NCBI RefSeq assembly: GCF_011742875.1
Contig: NZ_JAAQTL010000003.1
Location: 1 to 64,000, forward strand
Origin: Luteibacter yeojuensis
GTDB lineage: Bacteria; Pseudomonadota; Gammaproteobacteria; Xanthomonadales; Rhodanobacteraceae
DNA length: 64,000 nucleotides
Direction of reading: 5' to 3'
The position numbers were made by a program, and so were the translations under genes. Positions 48,892 to 59,236 of this stretch are shown piece by piece (the stretch's first letter is position 1; the number at the start of each line of letters is the position of its first letter). Below the pieces are notes generated by a model. It was not told the DNA's origin and did not search any database. It saw nothing but the letters and a program-made list of their open reading frames with translations.

Positions 48892-49484
48892 GCGGCTTCC
48901 TCCATGCGCTGTTCGTATCGGGCGATGTCGGTTTCCTGCTGCAAGAGGAAACCCAGCTGGTCCACGCCGTTCAGCAGGCAATGACGCGAGAAGGCGTCGA
49001 GGTCGAAGCGGACCACGCCGCCGTCGGGGAGACGGATGGTGCCCTCGGCGATGTCGATGCGCAGTTCGACGCCGGGGTTGTCCAGCAGCCAGCGATGCTC
49101 GGCGTCGCTGACGACGATCGCCACCAGGCCGTTCTTCAGTGCGTTGCCGCGGAAGATGTCCGCGATCTCGCTGGAGACGACGGCCTTGATGCCGTAATCG
49201 AGCAGGGCCCATGGCGCGTGCTCGCGCGACGAGCCGCAGCCGAAGTTGCGTCCGGCGACGAGGATGCTGCAGCCGCGCGCCTGCGGCTGGTTGAGCGGGA
49301 AGGCGGGGTCGTCGCTGCCGTCGGCGGCGTACCGCCAGTCCTCGAAGCAGTGCCTGCCGAGGCCGGTACGCTCGGTGGTGGTGAGGAACCGCGCCGGGAT
49401 GATGCGGTCGGTATCGATGTTTTCGTTGCGCAGCACCGCCGTGCGGGAGTGCACGTAGGCGAGCGGGCGGGTGGTCGGGCTCAT
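48888..49484 (-). CDS. leuD: 3-isopropylmalate dehydratase small subunit
   Basis: A 198-residue swivel-domain subunit that with LeuC isomerises 2- to 3-isopropylmalate. It has [13 protein letters not shown], and the substrate-specificity region [14 protein letters not shown]. It overlaps leuC and leuB by 4 bp each. Confidence 0.97.
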   Translation of the reverse strand: MSPTTRPLAYVHSRTAVLRNENIDTDRIIPARFLTTTERTGLGRHCFEDWRYAADGSDDPAFPLNQPQARGCSILVAGRNFGCGSSREHAPWALLDYGIKAVVSSEIADIFRGNALKNGLVAIVVSDAEHRWLLDNPGVELRIDIAEGTIRLPDGGVVRFDLDAFSRHCLLNGVDQLGFLLQQETDIARYEQRMEEAA

Positions 49485-50896
49485 GCGGCGGCTTCCTTGT
49501 TCATGTATTCGCGTGGATCGGTGACGCGGCCGGCCACGGCGGACGCCGCGGCGACCAGCGGGCTGGCGAGCACGGTGCGCGCACCCTTGCCCTGGCGGCC
49601 CTCGAAGTTGCGGTTGCTGGTGGCGACCACGAGCTGGCCCGGCTGGGCGAGATCGCCGTTCATGGCGATGCACATGGAGCACCCCGGTTCGCGCCACTCG
49701 GCGCCGGCGGCGCGGAAGACCTCGTGCAGGCCTTCCCGCTCGGCGTCGCGGCGTACCTGCTCCGAGCCGGGGACCACGAGCATGCGCACGCCCGCGGCCA
49801 CGCGCCGGCCGCGCAGGATCTGCGCCGCGGCACGCAGGTCGGAGAGGCGGCCGTTGGTGCAGCTGCCGATGAACACGACGTCCACGGGCTCGCCGGCGAT
49901 CGGTTTGCCGGCGGTGACCTTCATGTAGTCGAGCGCTCTCTGTTCGAGCGCATCCGCCGCGGCGGGCACCGGCGCATGGATGGACACGACCATGCCGGGA
50001 TGCGTGCCGTACGTCACCGACGGCTGGATGGAGGAGGCGTCGATGCGCACCTCGCGATCGTAAGTGGCTCCTTCGTCGCTGGGCAGCGTGCGCCAATGGG
50101 CCACCGCGCGCTCCCAGGCCTCGCCCTTCGGCGCGCGCGCGCGCCCGGCCAGCCAGGCGAAGGTCGTCTCGTCGGGAGCGATGAGACCGGCGCGCGCGCC
50201 CGCTTCGATGGACATGTTGCAGACCGTCATGCGCTCTTCCATCGACAGCGCGCGGATCGCCTCGCCGGTGTATTCGAGCACGTGCCCGGTGCCGCCGCCG
50301 ATGCCGATCTTCCCGATGATGTGCAGGATGAGGTCCTTCGCGGTGACGCCTTCCTGCAGCGCGCCGTCGACATGGATGGCGAACGAGCGCGGCTTGCGCT
50401 GGAGCAGGCACTGCGTGGCGAGCACGTGGCCGACCTCGGTGGTGCCGATACCGAAGGCAAGCGCGCCGAACGCGCCGTGGGTGGCGGTGTGGCTGTCGCC
50501 GCAGACGATGGTCATGCCGGGCTGCGTGGCGCCGACTTCGGGTCCGGCCACGTGCACGATGCCGCGCTGCGGACTGTCCCAGCCCATGAGGTCGATGCCG
50601 AACTCGCGCACATTGGCTTCCAGCGTGGCGACCTGGGTTTCGGCTTCCTTCGTGTAGTAAGGCCGCCTGCCGTCGGCATCCGGCGGCAGCGTGGGCGTGG
50701 AGTGGTCGAGCGTGGCCAGCGTGCGGTCGGGGCGACGCACCTTCAGTCCACGGCCGCGCAGTTCGTCGAACGCCTGTGGCGAGGTGACCTCGTGGACCAT
50801 GTGCAGGTCGACGTAGAGCACACCTGGCGTGTTCTCCGTTTCGGCCTTTACCTGGTGGGCGTCCCACAGCTTGTCGAAGAGGGTGCGCGGGCTCAT
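49481..50896 (-). CDS. leuC: 3-isopropylmalate dehydratase large subunit
   Basis: A 471-residue aconitase-family subunit carrying the [4Fe-4S] cluster: Cys in FIGSCTNGR and in GCSMCIAMN, with [21 protein letters not shown] and the C-terminal [10 protein letters not shown]. The length equals E. coli LeuC (466). It overlaps ilvE and leuD by 4 bp. Confidence 0.97.
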   Translation of the reverse strand: MSPRTLFDKLWDAHQVKAETENTPGVLYVDLHMVHEVTSPQAFDELRGRGLKVRRPDRTLATLDHSTPTLPPDADGRRPYYTKEAETQVATLEANVREFGIDLMGWDSPQRGIVHVAGPEVGATQPGMTIVCGDSHTATHGAFGALAFGIGTTEVGHVLATQCLLQRKPRSFAIHVDGALQEGVTAKDLILHIIGKIGIGGGTGHVLEYTGEAIRALSMEERMTVCNMSIEAGARAGLIAPDETTFAWLAGRARAPKGEAWERAVAHWRTLPSDEGATYDREVRIDASSIQPSVTYGTHPGMVVSIHAPVPAAADALEQRALDYMKVTAGKPIAGEPVDVVFIGSCTNGRLSDLRAAAQILRGRRVAAGVRMLVVPGSEQVRRDAEREGLHEVFRAAGAEWREPGCSMCIAMNGDLAQPGQLVVATSNRNFEGRQGKGARTVLASPLVAAASAVAGRVTDPREYMNKEAAA

Positions 50897-51840
50897 GCGG
50901 CGACCCTCCCGGCGGTGGCGTCCTCGACCGGTGTGAGCCAGCCCCAGCGGTCCTCGGTGCGTCCGTCGAACAGGCCGAAGAAATCCTGTTGCAGTTGTCG
51001 CGTGATCGGACCGGGCCTCGCGCTGCCCACCGGCTTGCGGTCCACCGAGCGGACGGCGGTGACTTCCGCCGCCGTGCCGGTCATGAAGACCTCGTCGGCG
51101 AAATACAGCATTTCGCGCGGCAGCGACTGCTCCACCACCTCGTAACCGCGTTCGCGCGCCAGCGTCAGCACGGTGTCGCGGGTGATGCCGCAGAGGATCG
51201 CCGAGGCGGCGGGCGGGGTGTAGATCGTGCCCTTGCGGACGACGAAGAGGTTTTCGCCCGCGCCTTCGCTCAAGAGCCCGTCGGTACCCAGCGCGATGCC
51301 CTCGGCGTAGCCGCCGTTCACCGCCTCGCGGGCGATCAGCTGGCTGTTGAGGTAGTTGCCGCCGGCCTTGGCCCCGCTGGGATAGGTGTTCGGCGCGGCG
51401 CGGTTCCACGACGACACGCAGACGTCGACGCCCTTCTCGATGGCATCGGCCCCGTGGTAGGCATCCCAGGGAAGGGCGATGACGGCGACGTCCACCGGCG
51501 TGTCCAGCGATGGCGCCAGGCTGAAGGTGAAGCCGCTGCGGAAGACGATCGGCCGCACATAGGCGGAGCGCAAGCCGTTCGCGACGATGACCTCGCGGCA
51601 GGCGCGATTGACCGTCGCCGCGTCGTAGGGCATCGCGAGGTCGTAGACGCGTGCCGAGTGGAACAGCCGCTCGGTATGTTCCTCCAGCCGGAAATAGCGC
51701 GGGCCGTCGGGCGTGGCGTAGACGCGTACGCCTTCGAAAACGGAGGAGCCGTAATGCAGCGCATGCGCGCCCACGTGGACGGTGGCATCGGCCCAGCTCT
51801 TGATGCGACCGTTGTGCCAGAGGTGTGTCGGGGCTTCCAT
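50893..51840 (-). CDS. ilvE: Branched-chain amino acid aminotransferase
   Basis: A 315-residue fold-type IV PLP aminotransferase for the last step of Val, Leu and Ile synthesis. It has [16 protein letters not shown] at the start, the PLP Lys in [13 protein letters not shown], and [18 protein letters not shown] strong AAGGAGG overlaps the leuA stop region 10 bp upstream. Its place between leuA and leuC, with 4-bp overlap to leuC, is less common than in the E. coli ilvGMEDA order. Confidence 0.95.
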   Translation of the reverse strand: MEAPTHLWHNGRIKSWADATVHVGAHALHYGSSVFEGVRVYATPDGPRYFRLEEHTERLFHSARVYDLAMPYDAATVNRACREVIVANGLRSAYVRPIVFRSGFTFSLAPSLDTPVDVAVIALPWDAYHGADAIEKGVDVCVSSWNRAAPNTYPSGAKAGGNYLNSQLIAREAVNGGYAEGIALGTDGLLSEGAGENLFVVRKGTIYTPPAASAILCGITRDTVLTLARERGYEVVEQSLPREMLYFADEVFMTGTAAEVTAVRSVDRKPVGSARPGPITRQLQQDFFGLFDGRTEDRWGWLTPVEDATAGRVAA

Positions 51841-51850
51841 GGATCCTCCT

Positions 51851-53080
<1,230 letters not shown>

Positions 53081-53114
53081 GTGTGGCTCCGCTCGTTGTC
53101 GAGGCGGGCCGGGC

Positions 53115-53151
53115 AATAAAAAACCCCGCATCCGTTACCGGGTGCGGGGTT
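53115..53151 (-). terminator. Attenuator terminator of the leuA-ilv operon
   Basis: On the minus strand, AACCCCGCA/TGCGGGGTT is followed by TTTTATT, 35 bp before leuA. The upstream arm contains CCCGCACC, which can pair instead with GGTGCGGG at 53205-53212 in the last codons of the leader peptide. The two pairings exclude each other, as in ilv/leu attenuators. Confidence 0.88.
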
Positions 53152-53200
53152 CTTTGGGAGTCTTCAGGTTTCGCTTCTTATTTCACCTGGACACTTGCCC

Positions 53201-53329
53201 TCAGCCCGCACCTCCGCAGGTAATAAGTACAAGGTTAATAAGAAGGAGGCCGCTGCCGAGACGCAGCTCACCGCTGACCGACGTAAGTCGGTTCAGGGCA
53301 AAGCGGCCATGGGTGTTGCGCTGCGTCAT
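53201..53329 (-). CDS. leuL: leu/ilv leader peptide (attenuation)
   Basis: A 42-codon leader peptide not found by length-limited gene callers. It reads MTQRNTHGRFALN... and ends GLLLINLVLITCGGAG. The run LLLINLVLI contains five Leu, two Ile and one Val in nine codons, mostly CTT, ATT and GTA, which are disfavoured in this GC-rich genome. The ATG lies only about 3 bases after the predicted transcription start. The stop codon is just upstream of the antiterminator strand. Starved ribosomes stalling in the run would free the antiterminator and allow leuA-ilvN expression. Confidence 0.88.
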   Translation of the reverse strand: MTQRNTHGRFALNRLTSVSGELRLGSGLLLINLVLITCGGAG

Positions 53330-53338
53330 GTGGTCGAC

Positions 53339-53366
53339 CGTATGCCAGTCCGTTGGCGGGTGTCAA
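53339..53366 (-). promoter_or_regulatory. Promoter of the leu/ilv operon
   Basis: On the minus strand, TTGACA (53366-53361) and CATACG (53344-53339) are 16 bases apart. The predicted start, near 53332, gives a 5' UTR of only about 3 bases before the leader ATG. Confidence 0.65.
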
Positions 53367-53477
53367 CACTTTCCTTGGAAACCTTATTCCTAGGACGTCT
53401 GGACGGCTAAACGCGAAACCGGGTGGTTTGCCGCGCACGTCGGCCTGTATACCGGGTGTCGCGCAAGTGGTATGGCG

Positions 53478-54755
53478 TCACCAGGCGCGCAGCCATTCGG
53501 CGAAAAGCCGGGCGTCCGCCGCCATGGGTTCGGCCGAGGCTTCGCGTGCGAGCATCGTTTCGAGAGCCTCCGGCACGTCCACGCGGCGTCCGACGAGCGG
53601 CTCGACGATCGTGTCGAACTTCGCGGGGTGTGCCGTGGCGGCGACGGTCCACTCGCGGCGGTCGCCGGCGAGGCGGCGGCGTTCGAACAGGCGGATGCCG
53701 GTGGCCGTATGCGGGCAGAACACCTCGCCGTCGCTGGCCGCGTAGCGGCGGATGGTGGCGCGGATCTCGGCATCGTCCACGCTTTCCGCATGGCCGGCCC
53801 GCCGGGTGGCCTCCTCGCCGCCGTACAGGTGGACAAGGCGCTCGAAGTTGCTCGGTGCGCCCACGTCCATGGCGTTGGCGATCGTAGGAATCGCATCGCG
53901 CGGCCGGTAGGGCATGCCCGCGAAGAACTCGGGCAGGGTCTCGTTGGCGTTGCAGGCGAAGATCACATCGCCGATGGGCAACCCGATCGCGCGCGCCCAG
54001 AGGCAGGCCACGGCATTGCCGAGGTTGCCCGTGGGCACGATGGTGTTCATGCGGCCCTCCGCATGCAGGGACGCGTGACCGAAATAGGCCATCTGCGGAA
54101 GCAGACGACCGACGCTGATGCTGTTCGCGGAGGACATCGCCACGTCCTCCTGGAGGGCGGTGTCTGCGAGGGCCCCTTTCACCAGGCGCTGGCAGTCGTC
54201 GAAGCTGCCCGCGACGCGCAGCGCGCGCACGTTGTCGCCGAAGCTGCCGAGCTGGTGGGCCTGCCGGGGCGATACCCGCTTGTCCGGGTAGAGGATCGCC
54301 ACGCGCACGCCGGGCATGCCGTCGAATGCGGCACCGACGGCCGCACCGGTGTCGCCCGAGGTGGCGACGAGGATCGTCAGCGGCCGCTCGGCCTCGCGGC
54401 GCAGGCGGCCGAGGCAGGCGGCGAGAAAGCGTGCGCCGAAGTCCTTGAACGCGGCGGTCGGGCCGTGGAAGAGCTCGAGCAGGTGCGCGCCGTCGATGCG
54501 CAGCTCGCGCCGCGGCGTGGGGTATGCGAAGGCCTCGGCACAGATCGCAGGCAACTCGGGGGCGAGCGGGTCGCCCTCGAAGAAGGGCTCCAGCATGCGC
54601 AGCGCCGTGCCGGCCAGGTAACCGCTGTGCGGCGGTGCGCCGATTCGCGGCATGCGCTCCGGCACGTAGAGGCCCCCGTCGGGCGCCAGTCCGGCGGCGA
54701 TGGCGGCGGAGAGGCCCACGGGCGCGGCACCGCCGCGCGTGCTGACGTAACGCAT
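53478..54755 (-). CDS. thrC: Threonine synthase
   Basis: A 425-residue PLP enzyme converting phosphohomoserine to threonine. It begins MRYVSTRGGAAPVG as in the E. coli-type family, with the PLP Lys in GPTAAFKDFGARF, and LVATSGDTGAAVGAAF, NSISVGRLLPQMAYF and PTGNLGNAVA. It is the last gene of hom-thrB-thrC and starts 2 bp after the thrB stop. No strong terminator separates it from the leu promoter 110 bp downstream. Confidence 0.96.
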   Translation of the reverse strand: MRYVSTRGGAAPVGLSAAIAAGLAPDGGLYVPERMPRIGAPPHSGYLAGTALRMLEPFFEGDPLAPELPAICAEAFAYPTPRRELRIDGAHLLELFHGPTAAFKDFGARFLAACLGRLRREAERPLTILVATSGDTGAAVGAAFDGMPGVRVAILYPDKRVSPRQAHQLGSFGDNVRALRVAGSFDDCQRLVKGALADTALQEDVAMSSANSISVGRLLPQMAYFGHASLHAEGRMNTIVPTGNLGNAVACLWARAIGLPIGDVIFACNANETLPEFFAGMPYRPRDAIPTIANAMDVGAPSNFERLVHLYGGEEATRRAGHAESVDDAEIRATIRRYAASDGEVFCPHTATGIRLFERRRLAGDRREWTVAATAHPAKFDTIVEPLVGRRVDVPEALETMLAREASAEPMAADARLFAEWLRAW

Positions 54756-54757
54756 GC

Positions 54758-55708
54758 TCACAGGATCCGCGCGGCGGGGCCGTCGATCGGCGCGACGAGG
54801 GCGTCGCTTTCGTGGCCGGCGTCCGCGAACGCCTCGCGCATGGCGCATGCGGCCGCCTCGGCCGAGGCGCGATCCTCGAACCAGCCGAAGACGCTCGGGC
54901 CGGCGCCCGAGATGCTGGCACCGAAGGCGCCGTGATCCAGCGCGGCCTGCTTCACGCGGGCGAAAGCGGGTATCAGCGGCGCGCGTCGCGGCTCCACCAG
55001 AACATCCGACAGTCCTTCGCGAACCAGGGCGGCGTCGCCGCTGTAACAGCCGGCAAGCACGAGCGCGAGGTTCGTGCTCTGGGCGACGAATTCGCTCAGG
55101 GCGTAATGACCGGCCAGCGCCGCCCGTGCCCGCCGTGTTTCCAGCACCACGTGCGGATGCACGAGCGCGCAATGCCAGTCCGGCGGCACCGGAATGCGCA
55201 CGAGGCGCGACGAGGTGGCGAGTACGAGGCCGCCGATCAGCATCGGACCGAGGTTGTCGCCGTGGCGGCTGCCGCTGGCGACCACTTCGCCATCCAGGGC
55301 GAACGGATACAGCGCCTCGCGCGGCAGCGGTTCGTCGAGCAACGCGTTGGCGGCGACGACGGCGGCGACGACCGATGCCGCCGAACCGCCCATGCCGGAG
55401 CCGAGCGCGATGCCCTTGTGCAGGGTGAGTTCGAAACCGAAGGGCAGGTCGAGTCCGTGCAGCATCGACAGCAGGGCCGCGCCCGCGGTATTGCCGGGCG
55501 CGTCGTGCGGCAGATCGGTCACCACGCCGTGGATGGCGGCGATGCGGACTTCCCGCGTGTCGATGCGGCGCACTTCGGCGCGATCGCCGGCGCCCTCGAC
55601 GGTATGGCCGAGGATGTCGAAACCGATGCCGACATTGCCGACACTGGCGTAAGCCTCGGCGACGGCGACATCCGCACGGACCAGGGGCGAGGATTCTTCT
55701 TTCAGCAT
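54758..55708 (-). CDS. thrB: Homoserine kinase
   Basis: A 316-residue GHMP kinase that phosphorylates homoserine. It has the N-terminal [16 protein letters not shown], the ATP motif [17 protein letters not shown] near 90-106 and the C-terminal [13 protein letters not shown]. It overlaps the end of the homoserine dehydrogenase gene by 7 bp. Confidence 0.96.
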   Translation of the reverse strand: MLKEESSPLVRADVAVAEAYASVGNVGIGFDILGHTVEGAGDRAEVRRIDTREVRIAAIHGVVTDLPHDAPGNTAGAALLSMLHGLDLPFGFELTLHKGIALGSGMGGSAASVVAAVVAANALLDEPLPREALYPFALDGEVVASGSRHGDNLGPMLIGGLVLATSSRLVRIPVPPDWHCALVHPHVVLETRRARAALAGHYALSEFVAQSTNLALVLAGCYSGDAALVREGLSDVLVEPRRAPLIPAFARVKQAALDHGAFGASISGAGPSVFGWFEDRASAEAAACAMREAFADAGHESDALVAPIDGPAARIL

Positions 55709-56847
55709 GCGCACCGTTTTACTCCCATCGCGCCCGCCACGCGCAGCAGGTCCGCGAAGACCGCCGCCGCCGTGACCTCGGGACCGGCACCCGGCCCCTG
55801 GACGACCAGCGCATTGTCGCAGTATCGACGGGTCGCGAAGCGGATCACGTTGTCGGTGAGGCGCGCATGGGCGAAGGCGTGGTCGGGCTCGATCGTCTCG
55901 ACACCCACGGCCGCGCGGCGTCCGTCCAGCCGCGCGACATGGCGGAGCACGCCACCGGCCGCGCGCGCCGCCGCCAGCCGCGCCGCCATGGGAGCGTCCA
56001 GGGCATCCAGGCTTTCCATGAACGCATCGGGGGAACACGCCGCGAGGTCGTCGGGCACCAGGCCGCGTACCTCGACGTCTTCCAGCGAGAGGGCCACGCC
56101 CGCCTCGCGCGCCAGGATCACGAGCTTGCGCGCCACGTCCATGCCGGACAGGTCGTCGCGCGGGTCGGGCTCCGTGTAACCCAGCGCATGGGCCTCGCGG
56201 ACGAGGGCCGAAAACGGCGTCGAGCCGTCGAAGCGGTTGAACAGCCAGGCGAGCGTGCCCGAGAGCATGCCCTCGACGGCGACGAGTTCGTCGCCGGTGT
56301 CCAGGAGATCGCGCAGTGTCTGCACCACGGGAAGTCCGGCGCCGACGGTGCCTTCGTAGTGCAGCCGCGCGCCGCTGGCTCCCGCCGCCACGCCGATCCG
56401 CCGCCAGCGTTCCAGCGGGCCGCTGGCGGCGCGCTTGTTCGGGGTGACCACATGGATGCCGGCGGCGAGCCATCCGGCATAGCGGTCGGCGACGACGTCG
56501 CTGGCGCTGCAGTCGGCCAGCACGGCGGGTTCGCCCCCGTCCCCGGCGACGTACGCGGCGAATTCGTCGAGGTCCGCCGGACGCCACGTCTGCGCGCCAT
56601 GGCTGCGGCCGTTGAGCGCCTCGTCGTCGCAGTCGAGCCACATGTGCCGGCTGTCGCTGACCGCGCGCAGGCGCAGTTCGAGGTTGCAGTGGCTTGCCAA
56701 TCTCGGCGCCATGAGTCGCAGTTGGGTCAGCAGGGCGGTACCGACCTTGCCCGGGCCGACGACACCCACGTGCACGACGAGGGGAGCGACGGCGCGGCGT
56801 GGTGCGGCGCGCAGGGGCGAATGAGGTGGTGCGATGGCGATGGACAC
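55702..56847 (-). CDS. hom: Stand-alone homoserine dehydrogenase (ThrA C-half type)
   Basis: A 381-residue NAD(P)-dependent dehydrogenase. The nucleotide motif [16 protein letters not shown] is near 28-43; NPDKR-type [17 protein letters not shown]-like [41 protein letters not shown] and the C-terminal [19 protein letters not shown] align along its length with the homoserine dehydrogenase half of E. coli ThrA. The aspartokinase half and its ACT domains are absent: upstream lie only the leader and promoter. The start is a GTG at 56847 with GGAGG 8 bases before. Without ACT domains, direct threonine feedback is unlikely. Confidence 0.93.
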   Translation of the reverse strand: MSIAIAPPHSPLRAAPRRAVAPLVVHVGVVGPGKVGTALLTQLRLMAPRLASHCNLELRLRAVSDSRHMWLDCDDEALNGRSHGAQTWRPADLDEFAAYVAGDGGEPAVLADCSASDVVADRYAGWLAAGIHVVTPNKRAASGPLERWRRIGVAAGASGARLHYEGTVGAGLPVVQTLRDLLDTGDELVAVEGMLSGTLAWLFNRFDGSTPFSALVREAHALGYTEPDPRDDLSGMDVARKLVILAREAGVALSLEDVEVRGLVPDDLAACSPDAFMESLDALDAPMAARLAAARAAGGVLRHVARLDGRRAAVGVETIEPDHAFAHARLTDNVIRFATRRYCDNALVVQGPGAGPEVTAAAVFADLLRVAGAMGVKRCAC

Positions 56848-56854
56848 GACGAAA

Positions 56855-56871
56855 GCCTCCGGGTGAGAGGC
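56855..56871 (-). promoter_or_regulatory. Hairpin covering the hom Shine-Dalgarno, possible attenuator
   Basis: On the minus strand, GCCTC-TCACCCG-GAGGC is extended by GAA/TTC outside. The 3' arm is the GGAGG ribosome-binding site of hom, and only TTTCG follows. It could act as a weak terminator, as in thr attenuators, or block translation initiation. Confidence 0.55.
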
Positions 56872-56958
56872 CCTTCACGTCACGTCAGGCGGGAGTCGGC
56901 TGGAGATTCGGCACCGTTCCCGTCCTGCGGGAGGTCGGGGCCGGCAGCGACAAGGGAA

Positions 56959-57093
56959 CTAGGCGCGCGCGAACTCCGATCCTCCGACCAGGGTAGTGGT
57001 CGTGGTAGTCGTCGTCGCGGAGGTGGACAGGGACGCGAGCGCGCCGGCCGGGAGGGCCGTGAAGGAAACCAGCGCTGGCGTGTCGGGATGCAT
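56959..57093 (-). CDS. thrL: thr operon leader peptide (attenuation)
   Basis: A 44-codon leader peptide: MHPDTPALVSFTALPAG..., then STSATTTTTTTTLVGG with eight consecutive Thr codons (ACG ACG ACT ACC ACG ACC ACT ACC), ending EFARA and TAG. It lies 112 bp upstream of hom. Unlike E. coli ThrL it has no Ile codons in the run, so it should respond to threonyl-tRNA alone. The ATG is about 2 bases after the predicted transcription start, with no Shine-Dalgarno possible on the mRNA. Confidence 0.9.
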   Translation of the reverse strand: MHPDTPALVSFTALPAGALASLSTSATTTTTTTTLVGGSEFARA

Positions 57094-57101
57094 GGCTCGA
57101 C

Positions 57102-57129
57102 GTTATTCCTACGTGGCACGGGGTGTCAA
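57102..57129 (-). promoter_or_regulatory. Promoter of the thr operon
   Basis: On the minus strand, TTGACA (57129-57124) and AATAAC (57107-57102) are 16 bases apart. The layout (consensus -35, 16-base spacer, leader ATG almost at the start site) repeats that of the leu promoter. Confidence 0.7.
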
Positions 57130-57172
57130 CGGGGAGCGCGTTAGGCCAGAAGACAGAGGCTCCCACATAAGC

Positions 57173-59164
57173 TCAGTGCTTCGACAGGTCGATGGCGTAG
57201 ACCGCCGTGCCGTCGCCGTTATTGCGCAGCTGGCGGATCGGGAGGCCCAGGGCTCGGGCGACGTCTTCCTTGCCCGCGGCCGAGGTGAACGTGACCGGAC
57301 CCTTGGTCTTCACGGGAGCGAATCGCCACGATCGCTTTTCCACGTCCTTGCTGGTGAGCGTCTTCTTGCGCTCGACCCAGCGGATCACGACTTCCCGGTT
57401 GCCGTCCGGCGCGCTGAGCACGACATGGTCGCCCGTCATGCCGGGGAATTCGCCACCGCCGTTGGCGCGGTAATTGTTGGTCACCACGATGAAGGGTTGC
57501 GAGGGTTTCACCGGCTTGCCGGCGTAGCGCAGGTCGACGATCCGCTCGCCTTCGGGTTTGGACACGTCGATGGTGTACGTGATGCCACCCTGCATCTGAT
57601 CGAAGTTATAGCCCGGCATCTTGCCGATGAGGTCTTGCTCACCATCTTTCGCCGGATCGATGCGGTTGAAGCGTGTGGCGGCCTTCTCCAGCCAGGCCTT
57701 CACGCCTGCGCCGTCGGTCTTCACCGCGGCGAGCGTGTTCGGATAGAAGTAGAGGTCCGCGGCGTTGCGGATCGTCATCGGACCCTTGGGCACGTCGGTG
57801 AAATCGTCCGGTCCGCCGAAGCCGGTGCGGAAAGCGGAGGCCGAGGAGATGACCGGCACGTCTTTCAGTTCGGGATGCGTTCGCCCGAGTTCCTCGCGGG
57901 TGTAGTCGATCTGCGCGGCGTTCACCACCGCGAGCGCGGACATGTTGCCCTCGTCGGCGAAGTAGCTCGTGAGGTCGTGGTCGGTGGCGCCGATCGGCGT
58001 GTTCACGTAGGCGACGGCCGCTTCGTGCGCCTCGTGCACGATCGGGGCGATCGCCGGATCCGGCGCGACGCACGCGTTCTTCTTCGGGCAGATCGGACGC
58101 ACCTCGCTCCGGCTCTTGTCCTTCTCCACTGTCCAGCGCCCGTCGTCGCGGCGCAGGGTCAGCCGGATCACGCCGAGGTCCTTGCCGAAGAAGCCGCCCA
58201 TCACGGCGGGTACGCCGCGCACGGTACCGCGCTTCGCGTCGACGTCCTTCATGCCGGCATAGTGCGGCCCCGGGAACTCGGTATGCGAATGGCCGAGCAG
58301 CAGTGCGTCGATCCCCGGCACGCCCGCCAGGTACCAGCCCCCGTTCTCCATCTGCGGCGTGTAAGGCGCCGTGTTGAGGCCGCCATGCAGGATGGCGACG
58401 ACGAGGTCGGGCTTCTGCGCGAGCACCTCCGGCATGTAGCGGTTCGCCGCTTCCACGACACCGTCGACGGTGACCTTGCCGGCGAGGTTGCGCTTGTCCC
58501 AGTCCATGATCGGCGGCGGCGTGAAGCCGATGATGCCGATCTTCAGCGTCGCGGGTACCGGCTTGCCGTCCATGCCGAGGGCGCTGACCGTCTTGGTCAC
58601 GATCGTCCACGGCTTGAAGATCGGCTTGCCGTCGCGCGCGCTGTAGACGTTCGACAGTACGAGCGGGAACGTCGGTCCGGCGCACTTCCGCGCCTCGACC
58701 CCGTCCACGTTCATCGCGGTGCCGGTGACCTGGGCGAGGAAGGGCAGGCCGTAATTGAATTCATGGTTGCCGGCGGTGCCGCCGTCGTAGCCCATGGCGT
58801 CCATGGCCTTGTAGATCGCCAGTTCCGAATCGCAGCCCAGCGGCTTCACGAGCGCCTGGTAATCTGCGAGCACGCTACCCTGGATGGTGTCGCCGCTGTC
58901 GAACAGCACGGTGTTCGGGAACTCGGCGCGCGCCTGCCGGATCAGCGTGGCGACACGCTCGTAACCGAGCGTGGGATCGTCCTTCTGCTTGTAATAGTCG
59001 TAGGACAGGATGTTCGAATGAACGTCGGTGGTTTCCAGGATGGCAAGATCCAGCGTCGCGCCATCCTTCACGCCGGCGGAGGCGGCGGACTTTCCGGCGG
59101 GCGCGCCGGTGCAGGCGGCGAGCAGGGCGACCGAAAGCGTGGCGAGGGCGAGGGGCTTGAGCAT
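57173..59164 (-). CDS. cpdB: 2',3'-cyclic-nucleotide 2'-phosphodiesterase/3'-nucleotidase, lipoprotein form
   Basis: A 663-residue exported enzyme that opens 2',3'-cyclic nucleotides and dephosphorylates 3'-nucleotides outside the cytoplasm. The N-terminal metallophosphatase domain has ETTDVHSN, DSGDTIQGS, GGTAGNHEFNYGL and LLLGHSHTEF; the C-terminal 5'-nucleotidase domain has FRTGFGGPDDFT, YFYPNTLAAVKTDG and TNNYRANGGGEFPG. The signal peptide from the ATG at 59164 ends LLAACTG, a lipobox, whereas E. coli CpdB is a soluble periplasmic protein. It is divergent from a glycerophosphodiesterase gene; both release phosphate and alcohols from organic phosphates. Confidence 0.92.
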   Translation of the reverse strand: MLKPLALATLSVALLAACTGAPAGKSAASAGVKDGATLDLAILETTDVHSNILSYDYYKQKDDPTLGYERVATLIRQARAEFPNTVLFDSGDTIQGSVLADYQALVKPLGCDSELAIYKAMDAMGYDGGTAGNHEFNYGLPFLAQVTGTAMNVDGVEARKCAGPTFPLVLSNVYSARDGKPIFKPWTIVTKTVSALGMDGKPVPATLKIGIIGFTPPPIMDWDKRNLAGKVTVDGVVEAANRYMPEVLAQKPDLVVAILHGGLNTAPYTPQMENGGWYLAGVPGIDALLLGHSHTEFPGPHYAGMKDVDAKRGTVRGVPAVMGGFFGKDLGVIRLTLRRDDGRWTVEKDKSRSEVRPICPKKNACVAPDPAIAPIVHEAHEAAVAYVNTPIGATDHDLTSYFADEGNMSALAVVNAAQIDYTREELGRTHPELKDVPVISSASAFRTGFGGPDDFTDVPKGPMTIRNAADLYFYPNTLAAVKTDGAGVKAWLEKAATRFNRIDPAKDGEQDLIGKMPGYNFDQMQGGITYTIDVSKPEGERIVDLRYAGKPVKPSQPFIVVTNNYRANGGGEFPGMTGDHVVLSAPDGNREVVIRWVERKKTLTSKDVEKRSWRFAPVKTKGPVTFTSAAGKEDVARALGLPIRQLRNNGDGTAVYAIDLSKH

Positions 59165-59236
59165 CGTGGGGATCCGGCGGAAACGAGGTTCGGAGCGGGA
59201 AACTAGCAGAAACACCATGACCTTACCCACCCTGCC

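Noticed and set aside
56880..57166. Two other minus-strand frames (79 and 93 codons) over the thr leader
   Set aside because: They lie in different frames, are Arg/Pro/His-rich, and are explained as shadows of the leader region. The frame with eight Thr codons fits promoter and operon.
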